From: Boletus sp. NGJ
Lineage: Eukaryota; Basidiomycota; Agaricomycetes; Boletales; Boletaceae
Assembly: GCA_019096195.1 (NCBI GenBank)
Contig: JAGTXK010000039.1
Span: 62,001-126,000, forward strand
DNA length: 64,000 nt
Reading direction: 5' to 3'
A program made the position numbers and the translations under genes. The notes below the pieces were generated by a model that saw only the letters and a program-made list of their open reading frames with translations, did not search any database and was not told the origin of the DNA. Positions 42,930-54,479 of this stretch are shown here, one piece after another. The stretch's first letter is position 1; every line of letters starts with the position of its first letter.

Positions 42930-43605
42930 GCCCACAGAGCCAGTTACCACGGGCGGGATCCCTGTGTTGGTATGTATTCACGAAGGAGGGTACGCATTTG
43001 ATGCGCATGTCCCTCCGATCTCGAAATATAGCTAAGAGGCTGGATACGGCGCCGAGTTCAATGGCGCTGATTTCGTCGCTAATTCATGAACACCATGGTC
43101 GTCATCATCCAATACCGTCTGGGTGCATTCGGTATGCCCTCTGACTCGGAGGGTGGCGTCATCTCATCAGACGTTTGATCTTTGCATTAGATTTCTTCGC
43201 TAGCAACGAGGTCAGAGCTCAGGATGCACTGGACGCTGGTCTCCGCGAGTAAATGTTATTGCCTTGATCCTAGTTCTAACTGACAGTATGTCCTTTGCAT
43301 TCTTGGAAGGTCGGTCTTCCGGTCTTCACGGCACTGTACATGCATTACCACGGACTTGATGATGGTCTCTTTGCCGTCCCACCCGCATACCATGGAGGAT
43401 GTCGTATACTACTACGACGTCAACATGAAATTCGATCCTACCGAACATCACGCTGGGCTGGGACGAATACTACACCGGAGACGGAAATGCTATTCAACCG
43501 TACAGGAGCAGGCGCAGCGGTGGTCGTGGCCACCCAAACCGATCCGACGTTGCTCCAGCGATGCGCGTATGTCTGTTTTCCTGCGTCCAGTTGTCGCAAT
43601 CAATG
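42930..43605 (+). pseudogene. Type-B carboxylesterase, broken
   Basis: A fragment of an alpha/beta-hydrolase of the carboxylesterase type B family. GIPVLVCIHEGGYAFDAHVP is the oxyanion-hole region (family HGGG, here HEGG). NGADFVA with VVIIQYRLGAFG (family YRLG-FGF) follows. FFASNEVRAQDALDAGL is a distorted version of the G-N-GL-DQ block, and VVYYYDVNM appears near the end. The catalytic Ser motif (GESAGG) is not seen, and stops interrupt the frame. It is a host gene remnant and very probably non-functional. Confidence 0.6.
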
Positions 43606-44519
43606 GTGACACGTCATGATACTCGGTTGTGTGTCCAACGCTTTATAGATTTTGGGCGACGGCGATGGCTACGACGGCACAGTTGAATGTTGGACTGAGG
43701 ATTCGACTCGGAGTAGCAATCGTATCAACGTTCCTGTAGTATGGAGCTCCAAACCTCCAAAAATTCAGCGCGATTCAACACTCACGTGTGCGCGATGTAG
43801 TCAGTAATCGTTGGCGCAAGTAGTGCTTTTAGTTGTCGGCGCGATGTATATAGTTGGGTGTGCGAAGTTTTTGGGACTCACACGCGATGTGTTGGGCATG
43901 TCATGGAACATGCCTACATCATGTTCTACTCTTTACATATATTCACTAATGGCAAAGTGTACAGACAAATTGTAAGTCCCAACTTCGATCCCAGGTAGTG
44001 AAGACACCGGTGACGGTGTGTCGGTATTGAGTCACATACACTGTGGATGGATTTGGGGAAGGGTAAAGACCACTGCCCATAGTAGGATAGCGACAAACTC
44101 GTATTCGACAGGCTACATGTGGGCCTGGGGTTGGCAGTGGGTGGTGGCATAGAATGTAATGGGATAAAAGTAGGGTATGGCATGGGTAGGGCATGTCCGG
44201 GTCACACCCGTGGGTAATGTGGTGGGCTGGGTAGTATGGGTATGGGTGGGGTGGGTGCTTAGACCCGGATGGGTATGGGTAAGGGGTCAGCTTACCCATA
44301 GGATCCATGGGTATCCACAGGTGGATCCATGTGTACATTCTGCCAGCGAGGCCGTGCATGTCTAGCTTGATCTTGACTCTATCATTCTACACTTATTTTT
44401 TTCTTCATTATTGTACCTTTCCTCATGGCACAATTCTTTTTAAAACCTTACATAATATGGATATATGTTGAGGATTTCCATACCTTCAAGCACATGGGAG
44501 AGTCATCATCATGGTTCAT
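43606..44519. other. Non-coding; GGGTATGGGT-rich tract
   Basis: 44130-44310 holds many TGGGTATGGG, ACCCGTGGGTA and CCCATGGGTATCC units in both orientations. Such tracts are common subterminal sequence of fungal hAT elements, which fits the hAT remnant that follows. No clear terminal repeat or target duplication was found. Confidence 0.45.
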
Positions 44520-44714
44520 GTTTGTTCACCTCCAGCATTGTCCCAGAATTCCACACTGTCTGACTCTCCATCAAAAAATCTTTGCAGCCACTCTGACAAA
44601 AGGGCTCATTGGTCTCCACCAGCTGTACTTGTGTCACCTGTGAAGAAATGAGGGAAACAAACTGAGAACACTACAGACACTGAAGCATGGAATAAGGATG
44701 ACGATGAACTCATA

Positions 44715-46298
44715 CAGTGGCTCAAAAAAGTGTCCCAATGTTTGGCTATTTTGCAAAGACTTGACATTTGCAAAAGAACCAAAAGGTATTAGCCCTAACC
44801 CTTGCTGAGACATTGATAGCCCTAATCCTTGCCCTGAAGATGAGCCCTTAGTCATATAATTTGGTTGTCATGGCACTGAGATATAGCCATATTAAAGTGA
44901 CATGTCATTGGGACACTTTTTTGAGCAACATGTCTATTCTTCAATTTAGTACTTTGTATGCCCTCCCTTTGCTTTTATTACTGCCTCTAGTCTTCTAGGC
45001 ATACTCTCTATCAATCCTTGACACTCCTCAACCTCTATCTTCCCCCACTCCACTTCAATTCTCTTCCAAAGCTCCCATACTCCTTTTGGTGGTGTTGTAT
45101 AGCTATTGAGTTTTTTTTTGAGGATTTGCCAGAGATGTTCAATGGGGTTAAGGTCTGGAGATTGTGCTGGCCAGTCAAGAAGCTTGATCCCTTGAAATTC
45201 CAGCCACTCCTTGGCTCTTTTAGAGGTGTGCTTGGGGTCATTATCTTGTTAAAAGATAATGCTCTCTTTAGGAATTCCAGAATTTTCCATGGAAGGAAGC
45301 AGATTATCCTCCAAAATGGAGACATACTGCTCAGCATTCATCCTCCCTTCAACCTCTGCAAGAATCCCCACTCCACTCCAACTCATGCATTCCCAAACCA
45401 TCAAGGAACCTCCTCCAAACTTTACTGTTCCCTGAACTTCCTTGTCTTGCAAAGACTTTCCTGCCAATTTCCATACATACTTCCTTCCATCTGACCCAAT
45501 CCTGTTGATCTTGGTTTCATCTGACCATATAACCCTAGTCTAGTCCTCCACAGTCCAATGTTGGTGCTTGAGAGTAAAGGCTAGCCTATGTTGCCTATGC
45601 TTCACAGACAAGAGTGGCTTCTTTTTCTTGACTACAGCCTTGAGAGATGCAGACTTGAGAACATTCCTAACAGTTTGAGCAGAGACAGGAGAAGAGAGAG
45701 CAGAATTGATGAGATGGGGCATTTTCAACTTTGCCAGAGGTAATACTAGAGACAATTCTCCTTTTATCAGTAGGAGAAAGTTTAGAAGGACATCCTAATT
45801 TGATGTTTTCCTTGCCTGGGTGGATCTTCTTGATAACCCTGGCCACAGTAGACTTCCCCAGACCAGTTTGGAATGATATTTGCCTAGTAGAAAGGCCAGA
45901 TTCAGAGAGAGAGAAAATATTGGCTCTAGCAGAGGAGGAAGTGGATTTCATAATGAAGTAGGGTTGGCTGAATGGTATCTCTGCTCTTTATACCATTTGG
46001 AGTTATGTAAGTGACATAGACAGGGTTGAAGCACAGCATTCATCAGAACCTTATGTTATTTACTAAATGATAGTTGATAATATCAGGGTCAAATAAGTGT
46101 CCCAATGACACATCCTTTTAATATGACTATAACTCAGTACCATGACAACCAACTCACATGACTAAGGGCTCATCTTTAGGGCAAGGATTAGGGCTATCAA
46201 TGTCCCAGCAAGGGTTAGAGCTAATACCTTTTGATTCTTTTGCAAATGTCAAGTCTTTGCAAAATAGTCAAATATTGGGACACTTTTTTGAGCCACTG
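44715..46298 (-). mobile_element. Tc1/mariner element 3, sister of element 2
   Basis: This 1584-bp element is bounded by CAGTGGCTC and GAGCCACTG with TA target copies at 44713-44714 and 46299-46300. By eye it is about 97% identical to 18572-20143. It has the extra unit of about 26 bp in both TIRs (CCCTTGCTGAGACATTGATAG on the left side), while element 2 has it in only one. It is inserted in the hAT remnant, so it is younger than that element. Confidence 0.93.
44946..45951 (-). pseudogene. Tc1-like transposase, broken copy
   Basis: Same protein as at 18776-19792 (MKSTSSSARANIFSLSESGL start, GGHTKY-type end). It is inactivated by a loss of about 11 nt near 45717 that shifts the frame after SSITSGKVENA, by a stop in place of W after TVED (about 45540), and by a stop in place of Q before QDNDPKHTS (about 45251). 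The catalytic residues are otherwise conserved. Confidence 0.92.
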
Positions 46299-48817
46299 TA
46301 GGTATGCTTCATTACTAGCATGTGCTCAGACTAACTTCAAAATTTGACAATTTTGATAGCAGAATCAAGGTGGTGATGGAAGTCAACAGTCTATGACCAT
46401 TACAACATTATTGTCAAGCATCATACTTGCCCTAATGGTGATCATAACTTTATTGAGTTCCACTTTATATGCAAAGTGGATCCTTAAGGCCATAATGCTC
46501 ATGTTCACAAATGAATGCAGACTGGCCATGGGACTTTGAACCTTGTAAGAGGCATTGAAGACTATAACTCTTGTCATGGAGTTGATATCAAGACTGTGAC
46601 TGGTGGACAGGCTCAGCAGTCAATCAAGAAATTAATCTCTGAATATATGCCTGCAAAACATCGGGCTCTCATTGCCATGCACTGTGCTGTTTCGAAATGG
46701 CCATTTAATATGGTAAACGACTCTTTATATCTTTAAGAAGTAGCACTCCTTCAGCCTGGGACAGTGTTGCCATTGCCATCCACTATTTCTTGTGATGTGA
46801 ACCAGATTTATCTTGACAGCTCTAATCATGTGAAGGACTACTTTTCAGTGTGTCCCATTTTGTTGGTACTATCTATTGTGTTGAAGCTTATGTATGTGAC
46901 TAGAAACACAATGGATCTATTCATCTGGTTGTTGATGGCTGGACATCACCATTTACATACTCTTATCTTGGTATTGTAGTAGTTTGGTTTTCTTCAGATT
47001 GAATATAGCAGGTGATACTTGAATTCATCTGGTTAGTTGTTTCAGGCATGTTCAAGACATTTTGATTGTGTTGTTAACTATGCAATAGGCTAATGCACAA
47101 GCACACTAGTCGTTACCTTGCTGAAATGACTGCTGACTATCTGCAACAATTTGAGATGGAGGAAAAGATGCACACTTACTATATTATTGCTTGTCTTTGA
47201 CCTTGTGATTGGTAGTCTGCAACAACATGTCTACAGTTTCATACAATTACAATGGACAATGCCAGCAATTGTAATGTACTTGCAGATGAGCTTGCTTTGC
47301 TTATTCCTGGATTTTGTGGAAAAATATCACAGACACATTGTGTGCCACACACTGTCAATCTCATTGCCAAGGTTCAGCTTTATAAAATCACTGGATAGCT
47401 TGTAATACCAGGGTACTAGCTGACTTCTGATATAATGTAGGTCTATATCTCATTTTTCTATCACCAATCCAAACAAAGAAAAACTATGAAAGTCTTGAAG
47501 CATACCAGAAAAACCCAGGGCCCTACTAATACTACTACTACTATGGTTGAAGAGGTTGTTGTTGAGGATGGTAGTACTGCAGTTGAGGAACTCAAACAAG
47601 AGATGATCGATGATGAAGCAAGAGGAAGTGGACTTGACGACAGCTCAGGGTTAGCAGATGGTGCTAATGAGATTGATGAAGGAAAGGATGCACATAATAA
47701 ACAAGCTGTCATCTCAGTATGCACAATAGCCATTGAAGCAATGAGGGCTGATGGTGTTTTGATAAGTGATAATGAAGAGAAGAATGTGTTAGGGCTATTT
47801 CCAAAGATATAGTACCTATTCTACCTCAACTGTAGCTTCTGTGGAATCTAACATATCTGACTGTGACATCATCATTAGATTGCTGGCCTTGCTTGTAAGC
47901 TACATGATAATGCAAGGTTATAAGCAGAGTTTGAATGGATAGTTACATTGCTCAATACAACACCTGGTGTCAAGGTTCACCTTGACCATTGTGTTCCTAC
48001 TCAGTGGAATTCAGATTTTGTGTGTCTGAGAGCACATTTCCAGTTCAGGGAGGCAATATGCATCCTCATTGGAAAACAGGATCTGGTACTCAAATCTTAT
48101 GCTCTCACACCATCACAATGGAAACTCATGGAAAAGCTACTAGAAGTTTTCAAGGTTTTTGACACTATCACACACTAATTTTCACAAGCCAAGGTTCCCT
48201 TGGTCTATGGAGTCATACCTATGCTGGAACGACTGGAACATTCCATGGCAATGGTTCATGATGCTCATTCCAAATCAGCAGCCATTTGTATTGCAGCAGA
48301 GGCTTCTCTCATAATGATTGGTAAATACTATGCATCAACAGATGACAATGAGGTGTACTGAATTGCCATTGGTGAGTTGTGGATACTACTATCTTGCTTG
48401 TCAACCACGACAACGGTCTCACAATTTATACCATAACAGCTATGTGTCCTAATAAAAAAGTGGATTGGTTTGAGAAGAATCCAGACTGGCATTTAGAAGA
48501 CTGAGTAGAAGCACAGCACATAATCTGACAGTGTTGAGCCAAAACATATGAAATACTCCATACCTCAAGAAATACTGATACATGCACTGAGAACGGACCA
48601 TCTCAAAAGATAATATATTGTTGTCATGATACTAACATTGCTACATAGTACTGATAGTTTTCAGCAGTGACAGCACTCCAAATGGGATGCTACCAACTCT
48701 GATGATGAAGATGGTAGCATGATGCAAGATCCAGACTCAATCAATGCTTACCTGGAATCTCCTCCAGTTCCAAAGGCTGAAGTCAAAGCAGCTGGAGATC
48801 CACTCAAGTACAATCAT

Positions 48818-49910
48818 CAGTAAATACAGGATTTCATCATAGTGCTCATAGTGCCATAGTATGTAGTTTCATAGATAACTCATAGTATTCATAGTATCCA
48901 TAGTATATCCATAGTGTGCATAGTATCATAGTATCATAGTACCATAGCATTTCATAGTGTTCATAGTATATTTATAGTGTTCATAGTATCATAGTATCAT
49001 AATACCATAGCATTTCATAGCATTCATAGTACATCCATAGTAGTCATAGTCATAGTAGTAATTTTAACCTAAACCTAAACCTAAACCTAAATCAAAAGTA
49101 TACAAAAAGTATAGTCAAAGGTGTAGTTAAATGTTGTACAAAAAGTGTAGGAAAGAGTGTAATACAGTGTAGCAAAAATGCGCACCAAATGTAGCAAAAG
49201 TGTAGCAAACAAAGTGTAGTAAAAAAAAAGCAAACAAAAGTGTAGCAGAGTGTAGTACAGTGTAGCAAACAAAGTGTACCAAAAGTGTAGACCTACATTC
49301 AAAAAATATCCAAGTCCATTTTCCCACACTCAGTGTTAAAAAAGCGGACATTGTTTGCCAATGTTTGTGCCACCATTCTTATAAAAACAAGCCAGACTTC
49401 AAAACTTTCCCACACTCTCTTGTTTCTTAATTTTATCCTTCTCTACTCATTATATGAAGTCAACACTTTACTTTGTAAATCATTAGGATTGGGATTAGGA
49501 TTGGGATTGGAACTGGGACTGGGATTAGGATTGAAATTAGAATTAGAATTAGAATTAGAATTAGAATTAGAATTAGTAGAATCAATATTTGATTGAATTT
49601 GAAATTAGAATTGGCTTGAAATTGGATTAGAATTAGAGTGAGAATTAGAATTGCTAAGCCACTATGGAAGCACTATGTATACTATGGCATCACTATGACC
49701 ACACTATGAGATACTATGGGAATACTATGACCACTATGAAAGTGCTATGAGAATACTATGAGACACTGAGAATACTATGGCCACACTATGAACAGACTAT
49801 GAGACACTATCATAGTACTATCAAACCACTATCCAGTTGGACCCTCACTATGAGCACTATGTTACTGTCCAGTACTGTCTAGCACTGGACAGTTAGTCCT
49901 GTTTTTACTG
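48818..49910. mobile_element. Non-autonomous repeat-filled element with CAGTAAA ends
   Basis: The 1093-bp block starts CAGTAAATACAGGAT and ends with its inverse CCTGTTTTTACTG (12 of 13 matching). Inside are a (CATAGT)-type array (48830-49050), four CCTAAA units (49066-49091), degenerate GTGTAGCAAA units (49090-49300), GGATTG/AGAATT hexanucleotide runs (49480-49650), and a (CTATGA)-type array in the inverse sense (49660-49860). No coding is credible. Flanks share only AT, so no long target duplication is visible. A related end is at 20593-20612. Confidence 0.55.
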
Positions 49911-50100
49911 ATGCTAAAAGGAGTCCCCTTTGATGTTGTCAAAATAATGGGAAGATGGTCAAGCGAATCCTTCACTTTGTACCTCTGTCATCATGCAATC
50001 GTGCTAGTGCCCTTCCTTCAACATCAATCCAATATCCTCAACAGCTTACATCATTACATACTTCCACCTGTCAGATGAACTCCTCCCTCTGTAAGTCACT
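49911..50100 (+). pseudogene. Tyrosine-recombinase (Crypton-like) C-terminal fragment
   Basis: Directly after the CAGTAAA element, MLKGVPFDVVKIMGRWSSES, FTLYLCHHAIVL and a Gln-rich tail match the C-terminus of fungal tyrosine recombinases. In that family the block LLRGVPFDVVK.MGRWSSDAF..YLR carries the last catalytic His/Trp and the nucleophile Tyr, here Y of LYLCHH. Upstream motifs (R...HxxR) are not found, probably lost or displaced by the neighbouring insertion. Confidence 0.5.
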
Positions 50101-51660
50101 GCTCCTACTGTTGGGGCTTCAAGCTTCACTTAATGCATCACTCACTCCTTCTCTTGGAGAACCACAGTTCACTTTGCCCAACAGTTCAAGTCCAGTCTCA
50201 AACCAGGAAAACCTATGGTTTTTTGCCCAGACCTTTCACTCATTGACACCACCATACACATGTACCTACATCACCTGACAATCCATTATCTGAATCTCTT
50301 TCTCTCTAGTATACAAAGCATGATACACATAGACTAAGCACCAATGGCTTCAATTGTCTCCATTTATCCAGATATGGCAATTGACCCCTACATGGCCAGT
50401 TGTCATAAAGGTTCTGCTGAGGCTTACTGAGAGTTAGGTTCCTAATGGGTCCAGGCTGGGTTCCTTGGTAGACTTTCAGCATATGTCCTACTCTCCATGA
50501 GCCAAGTAATTAGATAACCTCACGTTACAGGTTCTGTTGTTATTTTGTCTGCGGTCTGTCAAAGGTCAGGCTGAATACACCAACAACAGCAAGTAGTCTA
50601 TGTACTAGGAAGCAACACTGACTTGGCGAGCAGTCAATATACATGGGTTGCCAGAATTCACCCCATGCAGACAACAGGCCCAACACACCAATCATGTCAA
50701 TCAGAAGCTTTGGGCAACACACACTGAGACTCAGACATCATGAAACTAATATGATTGAGTGGTAGTAGACTAGTAGCTAGGTACAGTTGTTGTGCATGAT
50801 AGTATCAATAAATGGAATCATGAGGATAGGAACTTGGAAGGAGACAAGGATGAGAGACCTGGGCTGTGGGTGTGCCCAAATGTGTCAGGCATGGTGTGTG
50901 ACTCAGATGTGAGTTGGCCTTGGGCATTGCCTTCAAGTTGTCACTCTGGCTTTTTGTCCAAGCCTGAGTAGGCAGTTGTGATGACTGTCCTGTGGCCTGA
51001 CCAGCTGGGATGCATGCAGATTGTATTATGGCATCCCTGTGATGGCACCATGGTGGCATGTTGAGGAAGAGAGGTAGTTAGTGTTGAGTTTGTTGAAAAA
51101 TTAACATGGCTTACTTGAACATCACGTGACCTTGCACTCGCACAAAATTCTTGCCAAGTCCTGAGTGCAGCAGGATAAACTAGTGTGCTTGTCCTACATT
51201 TTTGTTACATCTATTTGCTATGCTTTCCATACAGAGCTGTATCTCTGCCATATCCCAGAGTGCTAAATCCAGTGTCTTCAACTGATGCTACTTAAGTGTA
51301 ATATATGTCTGACAGACAGAGCAATGATGCTTGTGGAACAAATGTTGTGGTGTTACCATGATGTTTTGGCTGTCTGCTGACCAGACCTTCATGTGTGACA
51401 TGTTGTGGAGGCAGGTGCCACTGCTGGGCGAATGTTACATCATGGCTTATTACAGCTGTTTGCAAAGCAATGCGGAAAACATATTTGAGAATTTGACTCA
51501 TCGGAAACTGCCAGAGTAGGACCCCAATTGTGCCTAGCCTACATGTGCATGATTAGCTACTTGTGACTGACTGTGACCTGTACCATATCCACTATGCTGC
51601 CGCTGTCTCCAGCCTGTGAATCCAAGAAACTCCATGTATTTACAATCTCCCTTACTGTCT
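50101..51660. other. Non-coding, nothing recognised
   Basis: AT-rich sequence with short frames only. The right end carries the left target copy (ATTCC, 51661-51665) of the family-B solo LTR. Confidence 0.5.
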
Positions 51661-51825
51661 ATTCCTGTTAAGAATGGACAACTCCGATGAAACTCTGAAG
51701 GACCGGAGTTACTTGAGGGTGTCAGGACTTGGCTTCACCTTATGTGGTGTGCCCTTATTCGAGTCCAATGTCCCGGATTTTGAAGATGTAGGAGGATCAG
51801 AGGTTTGAACTCAATGTAGTCGAAC

Positions 51826-52186
51826 TGAAACAAATTAGACGTTTTCTGCCTTTAATTACGTAGTTAGCTAACACTCAACAATCCCACGAACGACTTACGT
51901 AGCTACCTTATACCTAGACCTTACGTCTAGACCCTATGTCACACATTAGTCAGCCTACGTCACCACCCTATACCCATAGAACAGGCTAGACCCCACTATG
52001 TCACCGTACGTCATATGGAACCTCCTAGCACATTCCATGCCGACCCTAAAACATGGTCTGTGCGTACGAGTAGATAGTATATAAGTAGCGTAGTAACCTC
52101 TGTATCAGCTAGTTTTGGAATTCCTCTTCTCTCTCTTAGATTACGCCCTTCGCGTCCCTTGAGATATTGAGGTCCTTTTCCTTTCA
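51826..52186 (+). repeat. 5' LTR, family A element
   Basis: Starts TGAAACAAATTAG and ends CCTTTTCCTTTCA. TATATAA at 52078-52084 predicts transcription start about 30 nt later, at or near TAGTTTTGGAATT (52110-52122). Confidence 0.95.
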
Positions 52187-52199
52187 AATTCCAAAACTA
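52187..52199 (+). promoter_or_regulatory. Primer-binding site, self-complementary to the LTR R region
   Basis: AATTCCAAAACTA directly follows the 5' LTR and is the exact reverse complement of TAGTTTTGGAATT at 52110-52122, about 32 nt after the TATA box. This is the arrangement of self-priming elements of the Tf1 type, where the transcript 5' end, not a tRNA, primes reverse transcription. The second element shows the same with a covarying base (62177-62189). Confidence 0.75.
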
Positions 52200-53030
52200 T
52201 ACCTCGTCCCTGGGCTCTTCGCCTCTGGACATTTCTACCCCCTACCCCTACTGTTTTTGCCTAGTCGAGCAAACTTATTGCTCCCTAGTACTGCTCCCTT
52301 TTCCGATCTCGACGCCCCCCACATCAAGCTCCAGAGGAACCGCAACACCTCGTTAGCGTTATGCGTAATCTCTGCTTATTACAGAGGTTGCAAGCGCGAG
52401 GCTCAAGTTGCAGCTGCGAGCGAAGATAAGGGGTTAGAGTTCACCTTTACCCTCCCTCCATCCACTTCCGAACGCGTGGGCTCTTCACCGCTGTTCACCC
52501 TACACCGGACCTCAGGTTAGAGGGACCCATTGGTGTTCGTGACACACCCAAGTAAAGCACTCGTCAAGCGCTGTTACATACGCTCGTCCGGCGTTTATAA
52601 ACAAGGATAACATTGCTACCGGGCATAGTGCACAAGCCCCACTTCTCTAGTGGTTGTTGATTGGAGAGTACGCTGGTCCTACGATAGTGGACTCGGGTTC
52701 GCGTGATCATCCATAATGTCACGTAGGCGCGTCAACCCGATTTATCTCGACTTTCGGGTGTGTGCCACCTCTCTGTAGTAAGAGAGTTATACTCCGGTTC
52801 CTACCCTCCGACTCTCCCACTTCGCGACGGTGTGCGGTCTTTCCCACCGTCTTCTTTTAAAAAGCTGCCTTCGAACACCCCCTGAACCTATAACGTCTAC
52901 AGACAACGATATGTCTGGGCCCACCCTGACTACTCGTTTGTGGTCCACACAATCCTCACAACCTATTCTTCACATACACATCGTCTCCGAACAATTATCC
53001 ACTTAGCCCAACTCGCCGGCCTAAGACGAG

Positions 53031-54479
53031 ATGAGCAATGTCTCCCAACTGCTGTACTCGCGCCCCGCATCCATAACCCCCACCCTGGGCAGCTTTCGGG
53101 ACCTGGCCAACCGGGCAGCAGCACAGGGCCTGCCAACCCTGCAGCTCGCCCAACCTACCCCCCAAGCTCCCATCCAACAGCTCCTGCTCACGCCCACGCT
53201 CCCGGAGGACATCACACAGTACACACTGCACCAGTCCATCCTCCGCTACGACGTATGGCGCCGAGCGTACGCGGCGGACCCTGCAGTGGCTGGACCGCCA
53301 CCCCCAATCGAGCTGCCCCCCATAGCCGCAGCTCCACGAGCAGCCCTCTCCCCGACCTCTGGTATCCAAGTCCATATCCCCTCGCCAGGGAGGACTCCCC
53401 GACTGTTCCCGTCGCAGGCCCCTCCACCATCATGCCCGCTCCCATCACCACCGCACCAACTGTCATCCCTGTCGAATTCACCTGGGATCCCTCGGCCCGC
53501 CGCACGTGGTTTTCCCCCCACATCCCCGAGGATTGGGAAGAGTCTGGCGGCAAAACCTGAGCATTACGACGGGAACAAGGAGAAGTTTGTCCAGTGGTGG
53601 AGGACAGTCACACTATACCTCAACGGCTTCGAGACGGAGCCAACCAACCACCAAAAGATACTCATCACGCTGTCATACATGCGCGGTGACAATGCGGCCG
53701 GCTGCTTCTCAGACCTCCTTGCCAAAGGTAATGCATACACAGCGATCAATTTTGAGTTTTTCATAGAGAAGCTCAAAAAGACCTTCCAACCCGCCAGCCT
53801 GGCCTGGCTAGCTGAGCAAAAGCTGTTCTCCCTCCGGCAAGGGAAGGACACAGTGGAGGATTACTTCACCCACCTGTACCAGCTGGCCATCGAAGCAAAA
53901 TTCGACGTACGCATCAATGGTTGAACCATCGTGAACCAAATATGCCACCAGGTGTGCAATGAACTGGTGGAGTACGTCGAAAGATACAAGCCTGACCTCA
54001 TTGACAAAACAGACATTCGTGAATGGGAGACTGCCCTCATATGGGCCGAGGAAGTTCTTGGTGCCATCGCAGAGCGCAAGAAAGCCTCCTCCGTCTATGC
54101 GACCGGGCCCACGTACAACCCCCGCTTCGTCCCTCGCCCGCAATACACACCCCCCGCTGCTCCGCCCCCCTCGACGCCCACTTCGTGTCCGCACCCTCAA
54201 CAGACCGGCACGTTCCCCGGTCAAGGCGCCCCAATGGAACTAGACAAGGTGTGTGCAGCAGGACTGTGTCACAAATGCAGGAAACCTTGGCCCTGCGCTG
54301 ACCACCCACCCCACCCTCGCCCTCAGATGAGAAGTATTACAGTCAACGGCCAGGAAGTTTCCCCTGAAATGTTCGCAACAATTCGAGCCATGATGGACTT
54401 GGCAGAGGCTCCAAAAGAAGAGCTGGTAGTTTACGCTCCAAATGTAGTAGAAGAATCGGGTTTTCAGTCTATACAGTAG
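53031..54479 (+). pseudogene. gag region of the family-A element
   Basis: Capsid-type (retrotransposon gag) sequence of a chromovirus. The N-terminal part is Pro/Ala/Gln-rich. The central capsid part has EKFVQWWRTVTLYLNGFE, SDLLAKGNAY and RQGKDTVEDYFTHLYQLAIE. The C-terminal part is Pro-rich and ends after a CRKPWPC-type cysteine patch. The 62277-63700 region is its homologue. It is a fossil, broken at least once. Confidence 0.85.

Larger units (their letters stand above)
44520..48817 (+). pseudogene. hAT transposase remnant, split by a Tc1 copy
   Basis: Plus-strand fragments of a hAT-superfamily transposase lie before and after the Tc1 at 44715-46298. A BED-finger-like region reads NFIEFHFICKVDP... 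(46440-46500), followed by MQTGHGTLNLVRGIEDYNSC. MDNASNCNVLADELALL and THCVPHTVNLIAK (47250-47370, several frames) form the catalytic domain. VHLDHCVPTQWNSDFVCLRA with ALTPSQWKLMEKLLEVF (47980-48140) and PLVYGVIPMLERLEHSMAMV (48195-48250) follow, then MCPNKKVDWFEKNPDWHLED (48440-48505) and AGDPLKYNHQ at the start of the dimerisation domain (48790-48815), after which another repeat begins. Many stops and frame changes; it is a dead element. Confidence 0.8.

Noticed and set aside
34183-44000. Search for a Ste3-type pheromone receptor or a second precursor
   Set aside because: No seven-helix pattern or other MD-x-F/CaaX frame was found by eye. Absence here does not exclude genes outside the window.
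44130-44310. GGGTATGGGT-rich tract as a CRISPR-like or G-quadruplex array
   Set aside because: Units are irregular, in both orientations, without spacers, and fit hAT subterminal sequence. CRISPR arrays are not expected in fungi.
49066-49091. Four CCTAAA units resembling telomere repeats
   Set aside because: Fungal telomeres are usually TTAGGG. Four TTTAGG-type units inside a mixed microsatellite do not indicate an internal telomere.
49333-49596. Leu/Gly/Glu repeat frame (GLGLGLELGLGL)
   Set aside because: It is a product of the GGATTG/AGAATT hexanucleotide runs and not a gene.
52187-52199. Possible tRNA primer-binding site after the family-A 5' LTR
   Set aside because: The site is exactly complementary to the LTR's own predicted transcript start in two copies, and I recognised no tRNA 3' end (it does not begin with a TGG matching a CCA end).
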